In this document: in pieces, positions 7,850 through 17,757 of the stretch
Layout of the letters: every line of letters starts with the position of its first letter
Position numbering within the stretch: the first letter of the stretch is position 1
DNA from: Bacteroidia bacterium
GTDB taxonomy: Bacteria > Bacteroidota > Bacteroidia > Bacteroidales > Dysgonomonadaceae
Assembly: GCA_030539475.1 (NCBI GenBank)
Contig: JAUNRY010000001.1
Coordinates: forward strand, 1-32,121
Length of the DNA stretch: 32,121 nt
Direction: 5' to 3'
The notes under the pieces: model-generated
Told to the model about the DNA's origin: nothing
What the model saw: the letters and a program-made list of their open reading frames with translations, nothing else
Database searches by the model: none
Position numbers and translations under genes: made by a program

Positions 7850-9085
7850 GTGAAGATTGAAATTATTCCCGTGGGCGATGAAATTCTTATCGGCCAAATA
7901 ACGGACACCAACTCTGCCTGGATGGCAGACAAACTCACCCGAAAAGGGTTTGAAATTAACGCTATTACCACCGTTGGCGACTGTGCGCAAGATATTATCG
8001 GGGCAATTGATACGGCGCTTTTGAGAGCGGACGTGGTATTGATGACGGGCGGAGTTGGGCCTACAAAAGACGATATTACGAAAAAAACGCTTTGCGAATA
8101 TTTTCAGGATCAACTGATTTTTAGTGAAGATGTTTTGAAAAACATTGAGCAACTATTTGCACGTAAAAAATACACATTGAACGAGTTAACCCGAAACCAG
8201 GCGTTTGTTCCCGAAAACTGCTTTGTAATTCAAAACAAAGCGGGAACGGCTCCCATTCTTTGGTTTGAGCGTAAAAATAAAATATTGGTTTCTATGCCGG
8301 GCGTCCCCTTCGAAATGAAAACGGCTATGAACAATGAAATTATTCCGCGCTTGCAGAAACACTTTCTTCCGGTTGATTACCTGAAATGCTCTTTTTTGGT
8401 TTCAGGCATAACGGAATCGGCTTTGGCGCTATTATTGACCGGGTTCGAAAACCGATTGCCGGCAAATTTTTCCCTCGCTTATCTTCCATCCTACGGATTA
8501 ATTCGGTTACGGCTTTCGGCATGGGGAAATGAGAATCTTTCTGAACTGGAACTTCAAAAAGAGAAACTGAAGCAATTGCTGGAGCACATATTGATTGACG
8601 AAAGCGACAAGCCGATCGAAACCATCTTAGGCGAAAAATTGCGCAGCAAAAAACTTTCCATATCCGTTGCCGAGAGCTGCACGGGCGGAAATATCGCGCA
8701 TCGGATAACGCTTGTGCCGGGCTCATCGGATTATTTTGAAGGCGGCATTGTCTCTTATTCTAATTCCATTAAAACTAATGTGTTAAACATAAATTCAGCC
8801 ACCATAGAAAAACAAGGAGCAGTTAGTGAAGAAGTAGTGGAATTGATGGCAAAACACATTTCGAAAACAATGCAAACCGATTGCTCCATTGCCGTTTCGG
8901 GCATTGCGGGCCCCGATGGCGGAACACCCGAAAAACCGGTGGGAACGGTGTGGATTTGCACCCAACTGCACAACAAAATAGTAACACAAAAATATCAGTT
9001 CGGCACTTCGCGCGAAGAAAATATAAACAGAGCAACCAACATGGCTATCTTGCAGATGATTGAAATGGTGAACAGAGAAGTATAA
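7850..9085 (+). CDS. cinA: CinA family protein (nicotinamide-nucleotide amidase / competence-damage-inducible)
   Basis: The 411-residue protein has the usual two-part CinA layout. The N-terminal COG1058/MoaB-like domain starts IEIIPVGDEILIGQITDTNS and contains MTGGVGPTKDDITKK. The C-terminal amidase domain contains SVAESCTGGNIAHRIT (about 271-286) and SGIAGPDGGTPEKPVGTVW. In this family the C-terminal domain deamidates nicotinamide mononucleotide and the N-terminal domain hydrolyses ADP-ribose-type pyrophosphates. The start is a GTG: there is no ATG before the conserved VGDEILIG motif. It is followed after 12 bases by a small redoxin gene, probably in one operon. Confidence 0.95.
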   Translation: MKIEIIPVGDEILIGQITDTNSAWMADKLTRKGFEINAITTVGDCAQDIIGAIDTALLRADVVLMTGGVGPTKDDITKKTLCEYFQDQLIFSEDVLKNIEQLFARKKYTLNELTRNQAFVPENCFVIQNKAGTAPILWFERKNKILVSMPGVPFEMKTAMNNEIIPRLQKHFLPVDYLKCSFLVSGITESALALLLTGFENRLPANFSLAYLPSYGLIRLRLSAWGNENLSELELQKEKLKQLLEHILIDESDKPIETILGEKLRSKKLSISVAESCTGGNIAHRITLVPGSSDYFEGGIVSYSNSIKTNVLNINSATIEKQGAVSEEVVELMAKHISKTMQTDCSIAVSGIAGPDGGTPEKPVGTVWICTQLHNKIVTQKYQFGTSREENINRATNMAILQMIEMVNREV

Positions 9086-9097
9086 AAACAGAAGAAG

Positions 9098-9526
9098 ATG
9101 AAAATAAAAGAAATCACCGTAAAATCATTAGACGGTGAAACCGTAGATATAGCGGAAATTTATCGGGGGAAAAACCTACTCATTCTGTTCTTCAACATTC
9201 AGTGTTTAGGATGCGTGGGCAGGGCAATTCCGTTGGCGTATGATTATCTTCACGAGTTTAAAAACCTGAACGTTACAGCCATCCACACCCCATTTGGCAA
9301 AGAAATTGTTACCCAAGAAGATATTATCAATGTATTCACCCGGAAAAAGTTGCCGTTTCCCATTTATTTCGATATCGAAAAAACAAATTACGAAAAATTT
9401 GAGTGTGAAGGCACTCCGCATTGGATTTTGATGGATAAGCAAGGGAATGTAACCCGTTCGATTTTCGGGTCGCAAGAAAACGCCCAAACAAGACTGCTTT
9501 ATGCGCTGGAAGAATTAGCCCGGTAA
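9098..9526 (+). CDS. Small cytoplasmic thioredoxin-like (redoxin/TlpA-type) protein
   Basis: The 142-residue protein has a thioredoxin fold with the CxxC motif Cys36-Leu-Gly-Cys39 in FFNIQCLGCVGRA, and the cis-proline region as EGTPHWILMDKQGNV. It lacks a signal peptide, unlike most TlpA proteins, so it probably acts in the cytoplasm. It lies 12 bases after cinA and is likely co-transcribed. The physiological partner is unknown; a thiol-disulfide or peroxide role is inferred from the fold only. Confidence 0.85.
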   Translation: MKIKEITVKSLDGETVDIAEIYRGKNLLILFFNIQCLGCVGRAIPLAYDYLHEFKNLNVTAIHTPFGKEIVTQEDIINVFTRKKLPFPIYFDIEKTNYEKFECEGTPHWILMDKQGNVTRSIFGSQENAQTRLLYALEELAR

Positions 9527-9566
9527 TGCAGTTCCGGCTGTCGGAAAACGCATAATTTCGTTCCTG

Positions 9567-9601
9567 TTTGCCGGTTTTCTCGAAAAAATCAGTTAAATTT
9601 G
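9567..9601 (+). promoter_or_regulatory. ruvA promoter (-33/-7)
   Basis: TTTG (9567-9570), 23 bases, then TAAATTTG (9594-9601). The spacing is at the upper end of the usual range. The ruvA ATG follows at 9629. Confidence 0.5.
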
Positions 9602-9628
9602 ACAAAACAATCGTGAAACGTAAATAAT

Positions 9629-10219
9629 ATGATTGATTACATAAAAGGTAAAATCGCCGAATTAACACCGGCTTCCGTTACAATTGAGTGCAACGGCGTG
9701 GGTTATTTCGCAAACATTTCGCTGAACACATACAGCGCGCTTAACAATCAGGAATCGGCTAAGCTCTACATTTTCGAATCCATCCGCGAAGACGCGCACG
9801 TTCTTTTCGGTTTTGCCGATAAGCATGAGCGCGAGATATTTTTGCACCTCATCACGGTTTCCGGTGTGGGCCCAAGCACAGGGAGAATGATTTTATCGTC
9901 ACTCAGTTCTAGGGAGTTGGAATCGGTAATTGCTTCTGAAAATGCCACCGTGCTCCAGTCTGTAAAAGGAATTGGTGCAAAAACCGCTCAGCGAATTATT
10001 ATCGACTTGAAAGATAAGATAAAGTACACCGAAGACGGCTCCACCGTAAAAATTTCGGCAGCCATGTTCGTGTCGGGCGTGGGTACCGAAGCCGTATCGG
10101 CATTGGTGATGCTTGGTTTTTCCAAACAAGCCTCGGAAAAAGCGGTGGCGAAAATAGTGAAGGAATCACCCTCACTGTCAGTGGAAGCGATTATCAAAGA
10201 AGCGCTGAAAAGAATGTGA
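9629..10219 (+). CDS. ruvA: Holliday junction branch migration protein RuvA
   Basis: RuvA tetramers bind Holliday junctions and load the RuvB motor. The 196-residue protein is full length. It starts MIDYIKGKIAELTPASVTIE (the OB-fold domain), then has the two helix-hairpin-helix motifs VSGVGPSTGRMIL and VKGIGAKTAQRIIIDLKDK, and a C-terminal RuvB-contacting domain with ALVMLGFSKQASEKAVAKI. It lies 163 bases upstream of sprA on the same strand. No good promoter is seen in that gap, so sprA may be read from the ruvA promoter. Confidence 0.98.
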   Translation: MIDYIKGKIAELTPASVTIECNGVGYFANISLNTYSALNNQESAKLYIFESIREDAHVLFGFADKHEREIFLHLITVSGVGPSTGRMILSSLSSRELESVIASENATVLQSVKGIGAKTAQRIIIDLKDKIKYTEDGSTVKISAAMFVSGVGTEAVSALVMLGFSKQASEKAVAKIVKESPSLSVEAIIKEALKRM

Positions 10220-10228
10220 AATCAATTG

Positions 10229-10256
10229 ACGATTTACGATTTACGAATTACGATTT
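10229..10256. repeat. 7-base tandem repeat between ruvA and sprA
   Basis: Four consecutive heptamers read ACGATTT, ACGATTT, ACGAATT, ACGATTT. Further short repetitive text of the kind CCAAACTC / AGAACTCC follows at about 10288-10316. The gap is otherwise without recognisable signals. Confidence 0.8.
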
Positions 10257-10382
10257 TGGATTGATGATTCACTAACCCAAAAAATCTCCAAACTCAAAAC
10301 CCAGAACTCCAAACTCACATTTCCCACTCCATATTATACGTTTTCCCCAAATCTTCCGTTATATCTCTGAAAAAACGGAAGT

Positions 10383-13300
10383 CTGAAAAAAAACATATAC
10401 ATACCCATTTTCATTTTTATTCTGCTTGCAATAAGCGGAATACATTCTCTTTTTGCCCAACAAGATACTGCCAAAACACGCTTTCCGGTACAAAAAACCA
10501 TTGTTGAAACGCCGGAAGATTTGCTTCGCAAGCACCCCATCGATTTGCAAACGCCCTCAAATATCCGTACCGAAGTTGTTTACGATTACAAAACCAACCT
10601 GTACATTTTCCAAAATAAAATAGGCGATAAAGTTATCGGAATTCCTTTCACAATGACTCCTGCGGAGTACATGCAATACACACAAAAACAACTGAACATC
10701 AACTATTTCAGAAATAGAAATGCCATTGGTTCCGAAGCGGAATCCGAATTGCCGGAGCAAGAATTTTCGCTCTTCAATATACGGAAAAGCAACAACTTGC
10801 TGGAAGATATTTTTGGTCCGGGCGGCGTGCAAATAACCACGCAGGGCTTTGTGGAACTGACTACCGGACTGAAAAGAAACGTTACCGATAATCCTACCCT
10901 ACCCGAACGCGCCCGTAAACGTAGCATCTTCGACTTCAGCCCCCAAATTCAGTTGAACGTGAACGCTAAAGTGGGCAACAAAATAAATTTCGGGATGAAT
11001 TACAACAACGACGCCACCTTCGATTTCGATGCGCGACGTATAAAGTTGGCATATCAGGGAGATGAAGACGAAATCATCAAAAATATTGAAGCCGGAAATG
11101 TAAGCATAACCACCGGCAACTCGCTCATACAAGGCGGCGCGGCGCTTTTCGGCATTAAGTCCGATTTGCAGTTTGGCAGATTGCGTGTGAACACCATTAT
11201 TTCGCAGCAAGAATCGGAATCGAAGACCGTGCATTCACGAGGCGGAGTGCAAACCACACCTTTCGAACTCACGGCCGACCAATACGATGAAAATCGCCAT
11301 TTCTTTCTTAGCCACTATTTCAGAGACAATTACGACCGGGCGCTCACAAAATTACCTTACATTCAATCGGCCATTTTAATAACGCGTGTGGAAGCATGGA
11401 TAACCAACAAACGAAGCAATTACGAGCAATCGCGCAACATCCTGGCTTTTGCCGATCTGGCCGAACACAGCGTCATTCACAATCCGTTTTGGTCGCCTTC
11501 CGGCGCTGAAAACGTGCCACACAACGAGGCAAATACGCTTTACCCGCAACTGATTTCTACCTACACCGGCGCACGCGATATCAGTCAGTCCGCCAATATC
11601 TTTCCGGCAAACGTGCTCATCGGCCGCGATTACGAAAAGGTAGAAAGCGCGCGGTTGCTGACTGCGTCGGAATACACCTTTCAACCCCAGCTGGGATACA
11701 TTTCGCTGCGGATGCCGCTTCAACCCGATGAAGTATTGGCGGTTGCCTTTGAATATACCTACAACGGAAAAGCGTATCAGGTGGGTGAGTTTTCGAATAA
11801 CATTACCGCCACCAATAATTCGGGGAGCGCCTTATTTCTAAAGTTGCTGAAACCCGTGTCTTTTTCGCCGCAATCTTACACGTGGCACCTGATGATGAAG
11901 AATATTTACACCTTGGGTTACAGCGCGTATAATATTCAGAAAGACCGGTTTAAACTCAATATCGCGTATCAGAGCGATACCACGGGTGTTTACCTGAATT
12001 ACATCCCCGATGGCGATATCCGAAACGATTTACTGCTGAAAGTGATGAATCTGGACAACCTGAACATGCAGAACGACCCCTATCCCGACGGGATTTTCGA
12101 TTTCATAGACGGTTATACCGTAATGGCCGATAATGGACGCGTTATATTCCCCGTAGTGGAACCCTTCGGGTCTCACTTGCGAAAAAAAATAGGCAACGAC
12201 GCCATTGCCGACAAATACGTTTTCCAGCAACTTTACGATTCTACGCTGACGGTTGCCCGCCAAATTGCAGAAAAAAACAAGTTCCGGATTTCGGGCGAAT
12301 ATCGCGGAAGTTCCGGCGCGGAAATTAACCTGGAAGCCATGAACGTGGCACGCGGTTCGGTGCGCGTTACTGCCGGCGGAGTTACCTTGGCCGAAGGAAC
12401 CGATTATACGGTAGATTACATTTCCGGCACGGTAAACATCATCAATCAGGCAATATTAGACTCCGGAACGCCCGTGAGCGTATCGCTCGAAAACCAATCG
12501 GTGTTCAGTATGCAACGAAAAACCATGATGGGATTGAACCTGAGTTATGATTTCTCGAAAAACCTCGCCGTAGGCGCCACCCTGATGCACTATTACGAGA
12601 AACCACTCACCATGAAGACCGGTTTTGGCGAAGAATCGGTAAAAAATACGCTTTGGGGGATGAATACTTCGTTCAAAAAAGAGTCGTACGCCCTTACCAA
12701 CTTACTGGATATGTTGCCGTTTGTGGAGGCTACGGCCCCCTCGCAACTTACCGGAAACCTTGAGTTTGCGCACCTGATACCCGGACACTACAAAAACAAA
12801 TATACCGGCGAATTTTCTTATCTCGACGATTTTGAAACATCCACATCGGGTATCGATTTGCGCTCGCCTTACAGTTGGTCGCTGGCCTCCACGCCGTTCA
12901 ACAACACTTCCAGCGGATTGTTTCCCGAAGCGGCGTTGTCCAACAACATCGATTACGGAAAAAATCGCGCACAAATGGCGTGGTTTTATATCGACGGATT
13001 GTTTACGCGCCGAAATTCATCGCTCACCCCCGCGCACATAAAAAACGATAAAGAGCAGTTATCCAATCACTTGGTTCGCGAAATTTACGAACGCGAAATT
13101 TTCCCCAACAAAGAAGCCGTTTACGGTGAACTGCCCATTATTCCGGCGTTGAACCTTTCGTTTTATCCCGATGAGCGAGGCCCATACAACCTCGATACCA
13201 ACATCGGTTCCGATGGAAAATTGCTCAATCCGCGCAACCGCTGGGGCGGAATTACGCGGCGGATGGACACACGCGATTTTGAAGCCGCCAACATCGAATA

Positions 13301-16300
13301 CATCGAGTTTTGGCTGATGGATCCCTTTGTGAACGATGAAACGGGTACATCGCGCGGCGGCGATTTGTATTTCAACCTGGGCGAGATTTCGGAAGACATA
13401 TTGAAAGACGGGAAAAAGTTTTTCGAAAACGGATTGCCCGTGAATGGCGACGAATCTGCTGTTGGACAAAGCGTTTGGGGAAAATATCCGCTCCGGCAAT
13501 CCACCGTTTATGCGTTCGATAATTCGCTGGGAGACGAGTCGCGCCGGATTCAGGACGTGGGGCTAAACGGCTTGAACACCCAAGAAGAAAAAATACACCC
13601 CACGTATTCCAATTACCTGAACGATATTTCCACACGGCTTTCGGGCGAAGCCGTATCGAGAATGCAAGCCGATAATCACTCGCCGCTGAACGACCCCGCC
13701 GGCGATAATTTCCGCCATTATCGCGGTCAAGAGCAAGACCGGGAGCAAATGAGCATTTTAGACCGATACAAGTACTACAACGGCACCGAAGGAAATTCGC
13801 AAGCCCCCGACGGCGCGCAACCCTATTCTACCGCCTCGCGCACAACCCCCGATGTGGAAGACATTGATAACGATAACACGCTGAACGAGAATGAATCATA
13901 CTATCAATATAAAGTACAGCTTCGCCCCGAAAACATGACTGTGGGCAGCAATTACATTGTTGACAGGCGGGAAGTAGCCGTTTCGCTGCGCAACGGTGAA
14001 ACCGGGAACGTAACGTGGTATCAGTTTAAAATTCCTGTTCGCGATTTTCATTCGCGCATTGGCAACATTCAGGGATTCAACAATATCCGGTTCATGCGGA
14101 TGTTTCTGACCGATTTTGAACAGCCCGTGTTTTTGCGGTTTGCCACACTGGAACTCGTGCGAAGCGAATGGCGCACGTACATGCAAAACCTGCAATGGGG
14201 CGGTGCTGTTTCCGGATTGGGCAAACTCGAAATTTCAACCGTGAATATAGAAGAAAACAACGACCGTACGCCCGTAAACTACGTGCTTCCGCCCGGCGTT
14301 ACGCGTATTCTGGACCCGAGCCAGCCGCAACTCCGTCAACAAAACGAACAATCACTTGCACTGAAAGTGAATAACCTCGACCCGAACGATTCGCGGGCCA
14401 TTTACAAGAACACGCTCTACGATTTACGCCGCTACAAACGCCTGCAAATGTTTGTACATGCCGAAGAGCTTGCCGGCGAGGCGGATAACTTGCAAGACGG
14501 CGAAATGGCCGTTTTTATGCGCATCGGTTCCGATTATCGAAACAATTACTACGAATACGAAATCCCGCTGCGGTTAACGCCTGCCGGACGTTATAGCACC
14601 CGCATCCCCACCGACCAGGAAACCGTGTGGAAACCCGAAAACATGTTTGATTTTCCGCTAAAAATACTGACTGATTTAAAATTGAAGCGCAATGCCGAAA
14701 AACGACGAGAAAACGGCGTAACTTATCTTACACCCTATTCGCAAAACGACCCCGATAAACCCGACAACCGCATTACAATTGTGGGAAACCCATCGCTTGC
14801 CGAAGCAAAAGTGATGATGATTGGCGTACGAAACCGCGCGAATACCAACAAATCGGCAGAAGTGTGGGTAAACGAACTGCGGTTGAGCGAGTTTGATGAA
14901 AAAGGCGGCTGGGCGGCACAAGGAAACGTGCAGCTAACGTTATCGGATATTGGTACGGTGAGCGTTTCGGGACGAAAAGAAACAGCCGGCTTTGGCGCGC
15001 TCAATCAACGCCTGCTGGAACGGCGAAACGATGATTATTCATCCATAAACGTGGCAATGAACATAGAACTCGGGCGCTTCTTGCCGGCACAAGCCCACGT
15101 ATCGGCGCCCTTGTATTACGCCTTTTCCAACGAAACCATTGCTCCGCAATACGACCCGCTCGACCAGGATATTTTACTTTCGGAATCGTTGAAAAACATA
15201 CAAAACAATCACGAAAAAGATTCCATCAGTAATTTGGCCAATACAAACACCACGCACAAAAGCCTGAGCCTGAATAACGTGAAAGTAGATATTAAAAGCA
15301 GAAATCCCATGCCGTACGACCCGGCTAATCTCAGTTTGGGGTACGCTTACACCGAAAATCATTATCAAAATCCCGAAACCGAATACAACAACACTGTGCA
15401 TCAGCGGTTGCAGGCAAATTACAACTACACACCGTTTGTGCGTCCTTTTGAACCGTTTAAAAACATACAAAGCAATTCGGGTTGGTTGAAACTGATAAAA
15501 TCCATCAACCTGAATTACTTGCCCAACAACATTCAAATCAGCTCCGGCATGATGCGGAATTATCAGGAAACGCAGCTACGCGATTTGAATGCGTATGCCT
15601 CGGGACAAACACAATCGCAGCGGCAACTGCTCACATTCAGCCAGAATTTTGTTTGGGACAGGCGGTTTTCTCTGACGTGGGATTTGAGCCGAAACCTAAA
15701 AACATCGTTCCGCTCGGGAACCATTGCGGAGATTGAAGAACCGTATTTACAGGTAAACCGAAAAATTAACCGGGACGATTACGAAATTTGGAAAGATTCT
15801 GTGATTCAGAGCATAAGAAACCTGGGAAAACCGCTCAATTACGAGCAATCGGCCGATGTGGCCTACACCCTTCCTCTGGCGCAAATTCCCGTGTTGGATT
15901 GGATAAGTGCAAGTACGGCATACAACTCGCGCTACCGGTGGGAACGCGGCGCGTATATTCTCGATGAAAATATCGGTAATTTTGTTCAGAACGATATGTC
16001 CGTTACAACAAATGCACGGCTCAATCTGGTGCAGTTGTACAATAAAATAGGATTTTTACGGGAAACCAATCAGCGGTTTGAAGCTGCCGGCGCGTCCAAT
16101 TCATCCCCAAACAACCTGTTTGCCGATATAGCGCAATACGCACTTCGCGGGCTGATGATGGTGCGAAGCGTGAACGCGAATTTCGGGTACAAATCGAGAA
16201 CGGATATTCCGGGATTTAATCCCATGGCAGGTAATTTTCTGGGGCAATCCGATTCGCCTTCCGGATTAATTCCGGGTTGGGGTTTCGCTTTCGGATTTGA

Positions 16301-17627
16301 AGGCGGTGAGCGTTTTTTGGAACGTGCCAACGCCAACAACTGGCTGGTGAAAGACGAGAACAACTTATCACCGGCCATTTACAACCAAACCAAAAACCTG
16401 CGAATGGATGCCGCGATTGAGCCGGTAAAAGGCTTGGTGATTGACTTAAACGCACTTTATGAAGACAACCGGCGCACCGAAATCCGTTATATGTTCGACG
16501 GAATGCCCAAACTTTACGGCGGCAGTTTTGCCATGACAACTGTTACGCTATCGTCGGCGTTTGAAAATTCGTCGGCACGAAACGATTATTTTTCAGCATC
16601 GTTCAATCGTTTTTTGGAGAATCGCGGGGTTATTGCAGGCCGGCTGCGCGAGAAATACCAAAACTCCACCTATCCCAATACCGGATTCATAGCCGAAACC
16701 GCTTTTCGGGAGCAGCCATTCAACGTGTCCAACGGCGATGTGAATCCAAATTCGGCGGATGTGCTCGTTCCCGCTTTTTTAGCGGCGTATGCCGGGAAAG
16801 ATGCCCGCAGAGTGAGTTTGACGGCTTTTCCGGCACTGAGCGCGTTGTTGCCCAACTGGGATGTTTCGTACAACCTGCTGCAGATGATGCCGATGCTGCA
16901 AAGCAATTTCCGTTCGTTGCAGATAACGCACAAATATGTGTCGCAGTATCGCGTGGGAACGTTTTCATCGTTCCTGAACTGGGTGCCGATGGGCGATAAT
17001 TCCGATTTGGGATACATTCGCGATGTAGTTACCGGCACGCCCGTTCCTTCGTCGCCCTACGATATTTCGGCAGTGAATGTAATCGAAAGTTTTGCCCCGC
17101 TCTTTGAGGCGCGTGGTGTTTTAACCAATAATATGTCGCTTAATTTCCGTGTTAATCGTACGCGGTCGCTTAACCTGAATATTTCTTCGTACCAAATTGT
17201 TGAAATCAACGACAACGACCTTGTTTTGGGGTTGGGATATCGTTGGCCTCACTTCAACCGCATTATCGGCTTTGGCTCCAATTCCATAAGGCCCGAACGC
17301 CGCCGCTCACGCGCTTCGCGCATTGTTCAAACCGGCCAAAATACTACCGGTTTACCCGAATTTAATAACGATCTGAATATTCGCGTGGATATTTCCCACA
17401 AAAATACCCATGCGCTCATCCGCAAAATAGAAGACGGTTTCACACAAGCCACCAGCGGGTTGAAAACCACAACCGTTCGCTTTTCCGCCGATTACGCCAT
17501 GAGCCGATCGCTCACGCTTCGGGCGTTTTTCGATAAGATGATAAATACGCCGTTGGTTTCTTCGTCGGCATATTCCACCTCCAACACAAGTGCGGGAATG
17601 AGTTTGAGGTTTAATTTGAATCAGTAA
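10383..17627 (+). CDS. sprA: Type IX secretion outer-membrane translocon SprA/Sov
   Basis: SprA (Sov in Porphyromonas) forms the very large outer-membrane beta-barrel through which type IX cargo leaves the periplasm. The protein is about 2414 residues, the usual size. Its C-terminus (LTLRAFFDKMINTPLVSSSA then AGMSLRFNLNQ) is the typical barrel end; alternating hydrophobic strands, frequent aromatic residues and conserved stretches such as YSWSLASTPFNNT and VWVNELRLSEF run through the rest. The frame has no ATG before about 10650. Reading from CTG at 10383 gives a clean signal peptide (Lys-Lys-Asn, hydrophobic IPIFIFILLAISGI, then SLFAQ); a start at TTG 10521 would remove it. I therefore choose CTG 10383, with GGAAG three bases upstream. 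There is an in-frame stop at 10368. No type IX cargo C-terminal domain protein is visible in the window. Confidence 0.95.
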   Translation: MKKNIYIPIFIFILLAISGIHSLFAQQDTAKTRFPVQKTIVETPEDLLRKHPIDLQTPSNIRTEVVYDYKTNLYIFQNKIGDKVIGIPFTMTPAEYMQYTQKQLNINYFRNRNAIGSEAESELPEQEFSLFNIRKSNNLLEDIFGPGGVQITTQGFVELTTGLKRNVTDNPTLPERARKRSIFDFSPQIQLNVNAKVGNKINFGMNYNNDATFDFDARRIKLAYQGDEDEIIKNIEAGNVSITTGNSLIQGGAALFGIKSDLQFGRLRVNTIISQQESESKTVHSRGGVQTTPFELTADQYDENRHFFLSHYFRDNYDRALTKLPYIQSAILITRVEAWITNKRSNYEQSRNILAFADLAEHSVIHNPFWSPSGAENVPHNEANTLYPQLISTYTGARDISQSANIFPANVLIGRDYEKVESARLLTASEYTFQPQLGYISLRMPLQPDEVLAVAFEYTYNGKAYQVGEFSNNITATNNSGSALFLKLLKPVSFSPQSYTWHLMMKNIYTLGYSAYNIQKDRFKLNIAYQSDTTGVYLNYIPDGDIRNDLLLKVMNLDNLNMQNDPYPDGIFDFIDGYTVMADNGRVIFPVVEPFGSHLRKKIGNDAIADKYVFQQLYDSTLTVARQIAEKNKFRISGEYRGSSGAEINLEAMNVARGSVRVTAGGVTLAEGTDYTVDYISGTVNIINQAILDSGTPVSVSLENQSVFSMQRKTMMGLNLSYDFSKNLAVGATLMHYYEKPLTMKTGFGEESVKNTLWGMNTSFKKESYALTNLLDMLPFVEATAPSQLTGNLEFAHLIPGHYKNKYTGEFSYLDDFETSTSGIDLRSPYSWSLASTPFNNTSSGLFPEAALSNNIDYGKNRAQMAWFYIDGLFTRRNSSLTPAHIKNDKEQLSNHLVREIYEREIFPNKEAVYGELPIIPALNLSFYPDERGPYNLDTNIGSDGKLLNPRNRWGGITRRMDTRDFEAANIEYIEFWLMDPFVNDETGTSRGGDLYFNLGEISEDILKDGKKFFENGLPVNGDESAVGQSVWGKYPLRQSTVYAFDNSLGDESRRIQDVGLNGLNTQEEKIHPTYSNYLNDISTRLSGEAVSRMQADNHSPLNDPAGDNFRHYRGQEQDREQMSILDRYKYYNGTEGNSQAPDGAQPYSTASRTTPDVEDIDNDNTLNENESYYQYKVQLRPENMTVGSNYIVDRREVAVSLRNGETGNVTWYQFKIPVRDFHSRIGNIQGFNNIRFMRMFLTDFEQPVFLRFATLELVRSEWRTYMQNLQWGGAVSGLGKLEISTVNIEENNDRTPVNYVLPPGVTRILDPSQPQLRQQNEQSLALKVNNLDPNDSRAIYKNTLYDLRRYKRLQMFVHAEELAGEADNLQDGEMAVFMRIGSDYRNNYYEYEIPLRLTPAGRYSTRIPTDQETVWKPENMFDFPLKILTDLKLKRNAEKRRENGVTYLTPYSQNDPDKPDNRITIVGNPSLAEAKVMMIGVRNRANTNKSAEVWVNELRLSEFDEKGGWAAQGNVQLTLSDIGTVSVSGRKETAGFGALNQRLLERRNDDYSSINVAMNIELGRFLPAQAHVSAPLYYAFSNETIAPQYDPLDQDILLSESLKNIQNNHEKDSISNLANTNTTHKSLSLNNVKVDIKSRNPMPYDPANLSLGYAYTENHYQNPETEYNNTVHQRLQANYNYTPFVRPFEPFKNIQSNSGWLKLIKSINLNYLPNNIQISSGMMRNYQETQLRDLNAYASGQTQSQRQLLTFSQNFVWDRRFSLTWDLSRNLKTSFRSGTIAEIEEPYLQVNRKINRDDYEIWKDSVIQSIRNLGKPLNYEQSADVAYTLPLAQIPVLDWISASTAYNSRYRWERGAYILDENIGNFVQNDMSVTTNARLNLVQLYNKIGFLRETNQRFEAAGASNSSPNNLFADIAQYALRGLMMVRSVNANFGYKSRTDIPGFNPMAGNFLGQSDSPSGLIPGWGFAFGFEGGERFLERANANNWLVKDENNLSPAIYNQTKNLRMDAAIEPVKGLVIDLNALYEDNRRTEIRYMFDGMPKLYGGSFAMTTVTLSSAFENSSARNDYFSASFNRFLENRGVIAGRLREKYQNSTYPNTGFIAETAFREQPFNVSNGDVNPNSADVLVPAFLAAYAGKDARRVSLTAFPALSALLPNWDVSYNLLQMMPMLQSNFRSLQITHKYVSQYRVGTFSSFLNWVPMGDNSDLGYIRDVVTGTPVPSSPYDISAVNVIESFAPLFEARGVLTNNMSLNFRVNRTRSLNLNISSYQIVEINDNDLVLGLGYRWPHFNRIIGFGSNSIRPERRRSRASRIVQTGQNTTGLPEFNNDLNIRVDISHKNTHALIRKIEDGFTQATSGLKTTTVRFSADYAMSRSLTLRAFFDKMINTPLVSSSAYSTSNTSAGMSLRFNLNQ

Positions 17628-17747
17628 ACCGGGTGCTGCGAAACAGCGTTCGGCCTTAGCCAATTCCGATTCGCAGGGATATACTTTGGGTTGAAACGCG
17701 AAGCAACCGCGGGAATATACTTCGAGTTGGAACTCGAAGCACCCGGT
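17628..17747. repeat. Convergent intergenic region with tandem 35-36-base repeats bounded by an inverted repeat
   Basis: The gap between the ends of sprA and ftsE is bounded by a perfect 10-base inverted repeat (ACCGGGTGCT at 17628-17637, AGCACCCGGT at 17738-17747). Inside it are two imperfect tandem copies (17676-17710 and 17711-17746) sharing ATATACTT, GTTG, CGAAGCA and CCG. The second copy contains the palindrome TTCGAGTT-GG-AACTCGAA (17721-17738). It may work as a bidirectional terminator or be a dispersed extragenic palindromic element. Confidence 0.6.
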
Positions 17748-17757
17748 GAGAATAAAA

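Noticed and set aside
10229..10256. CRISPR-like repeat
   Set aside because: The units are seven bases and directly adjacent, with no spacers and no cas genes.
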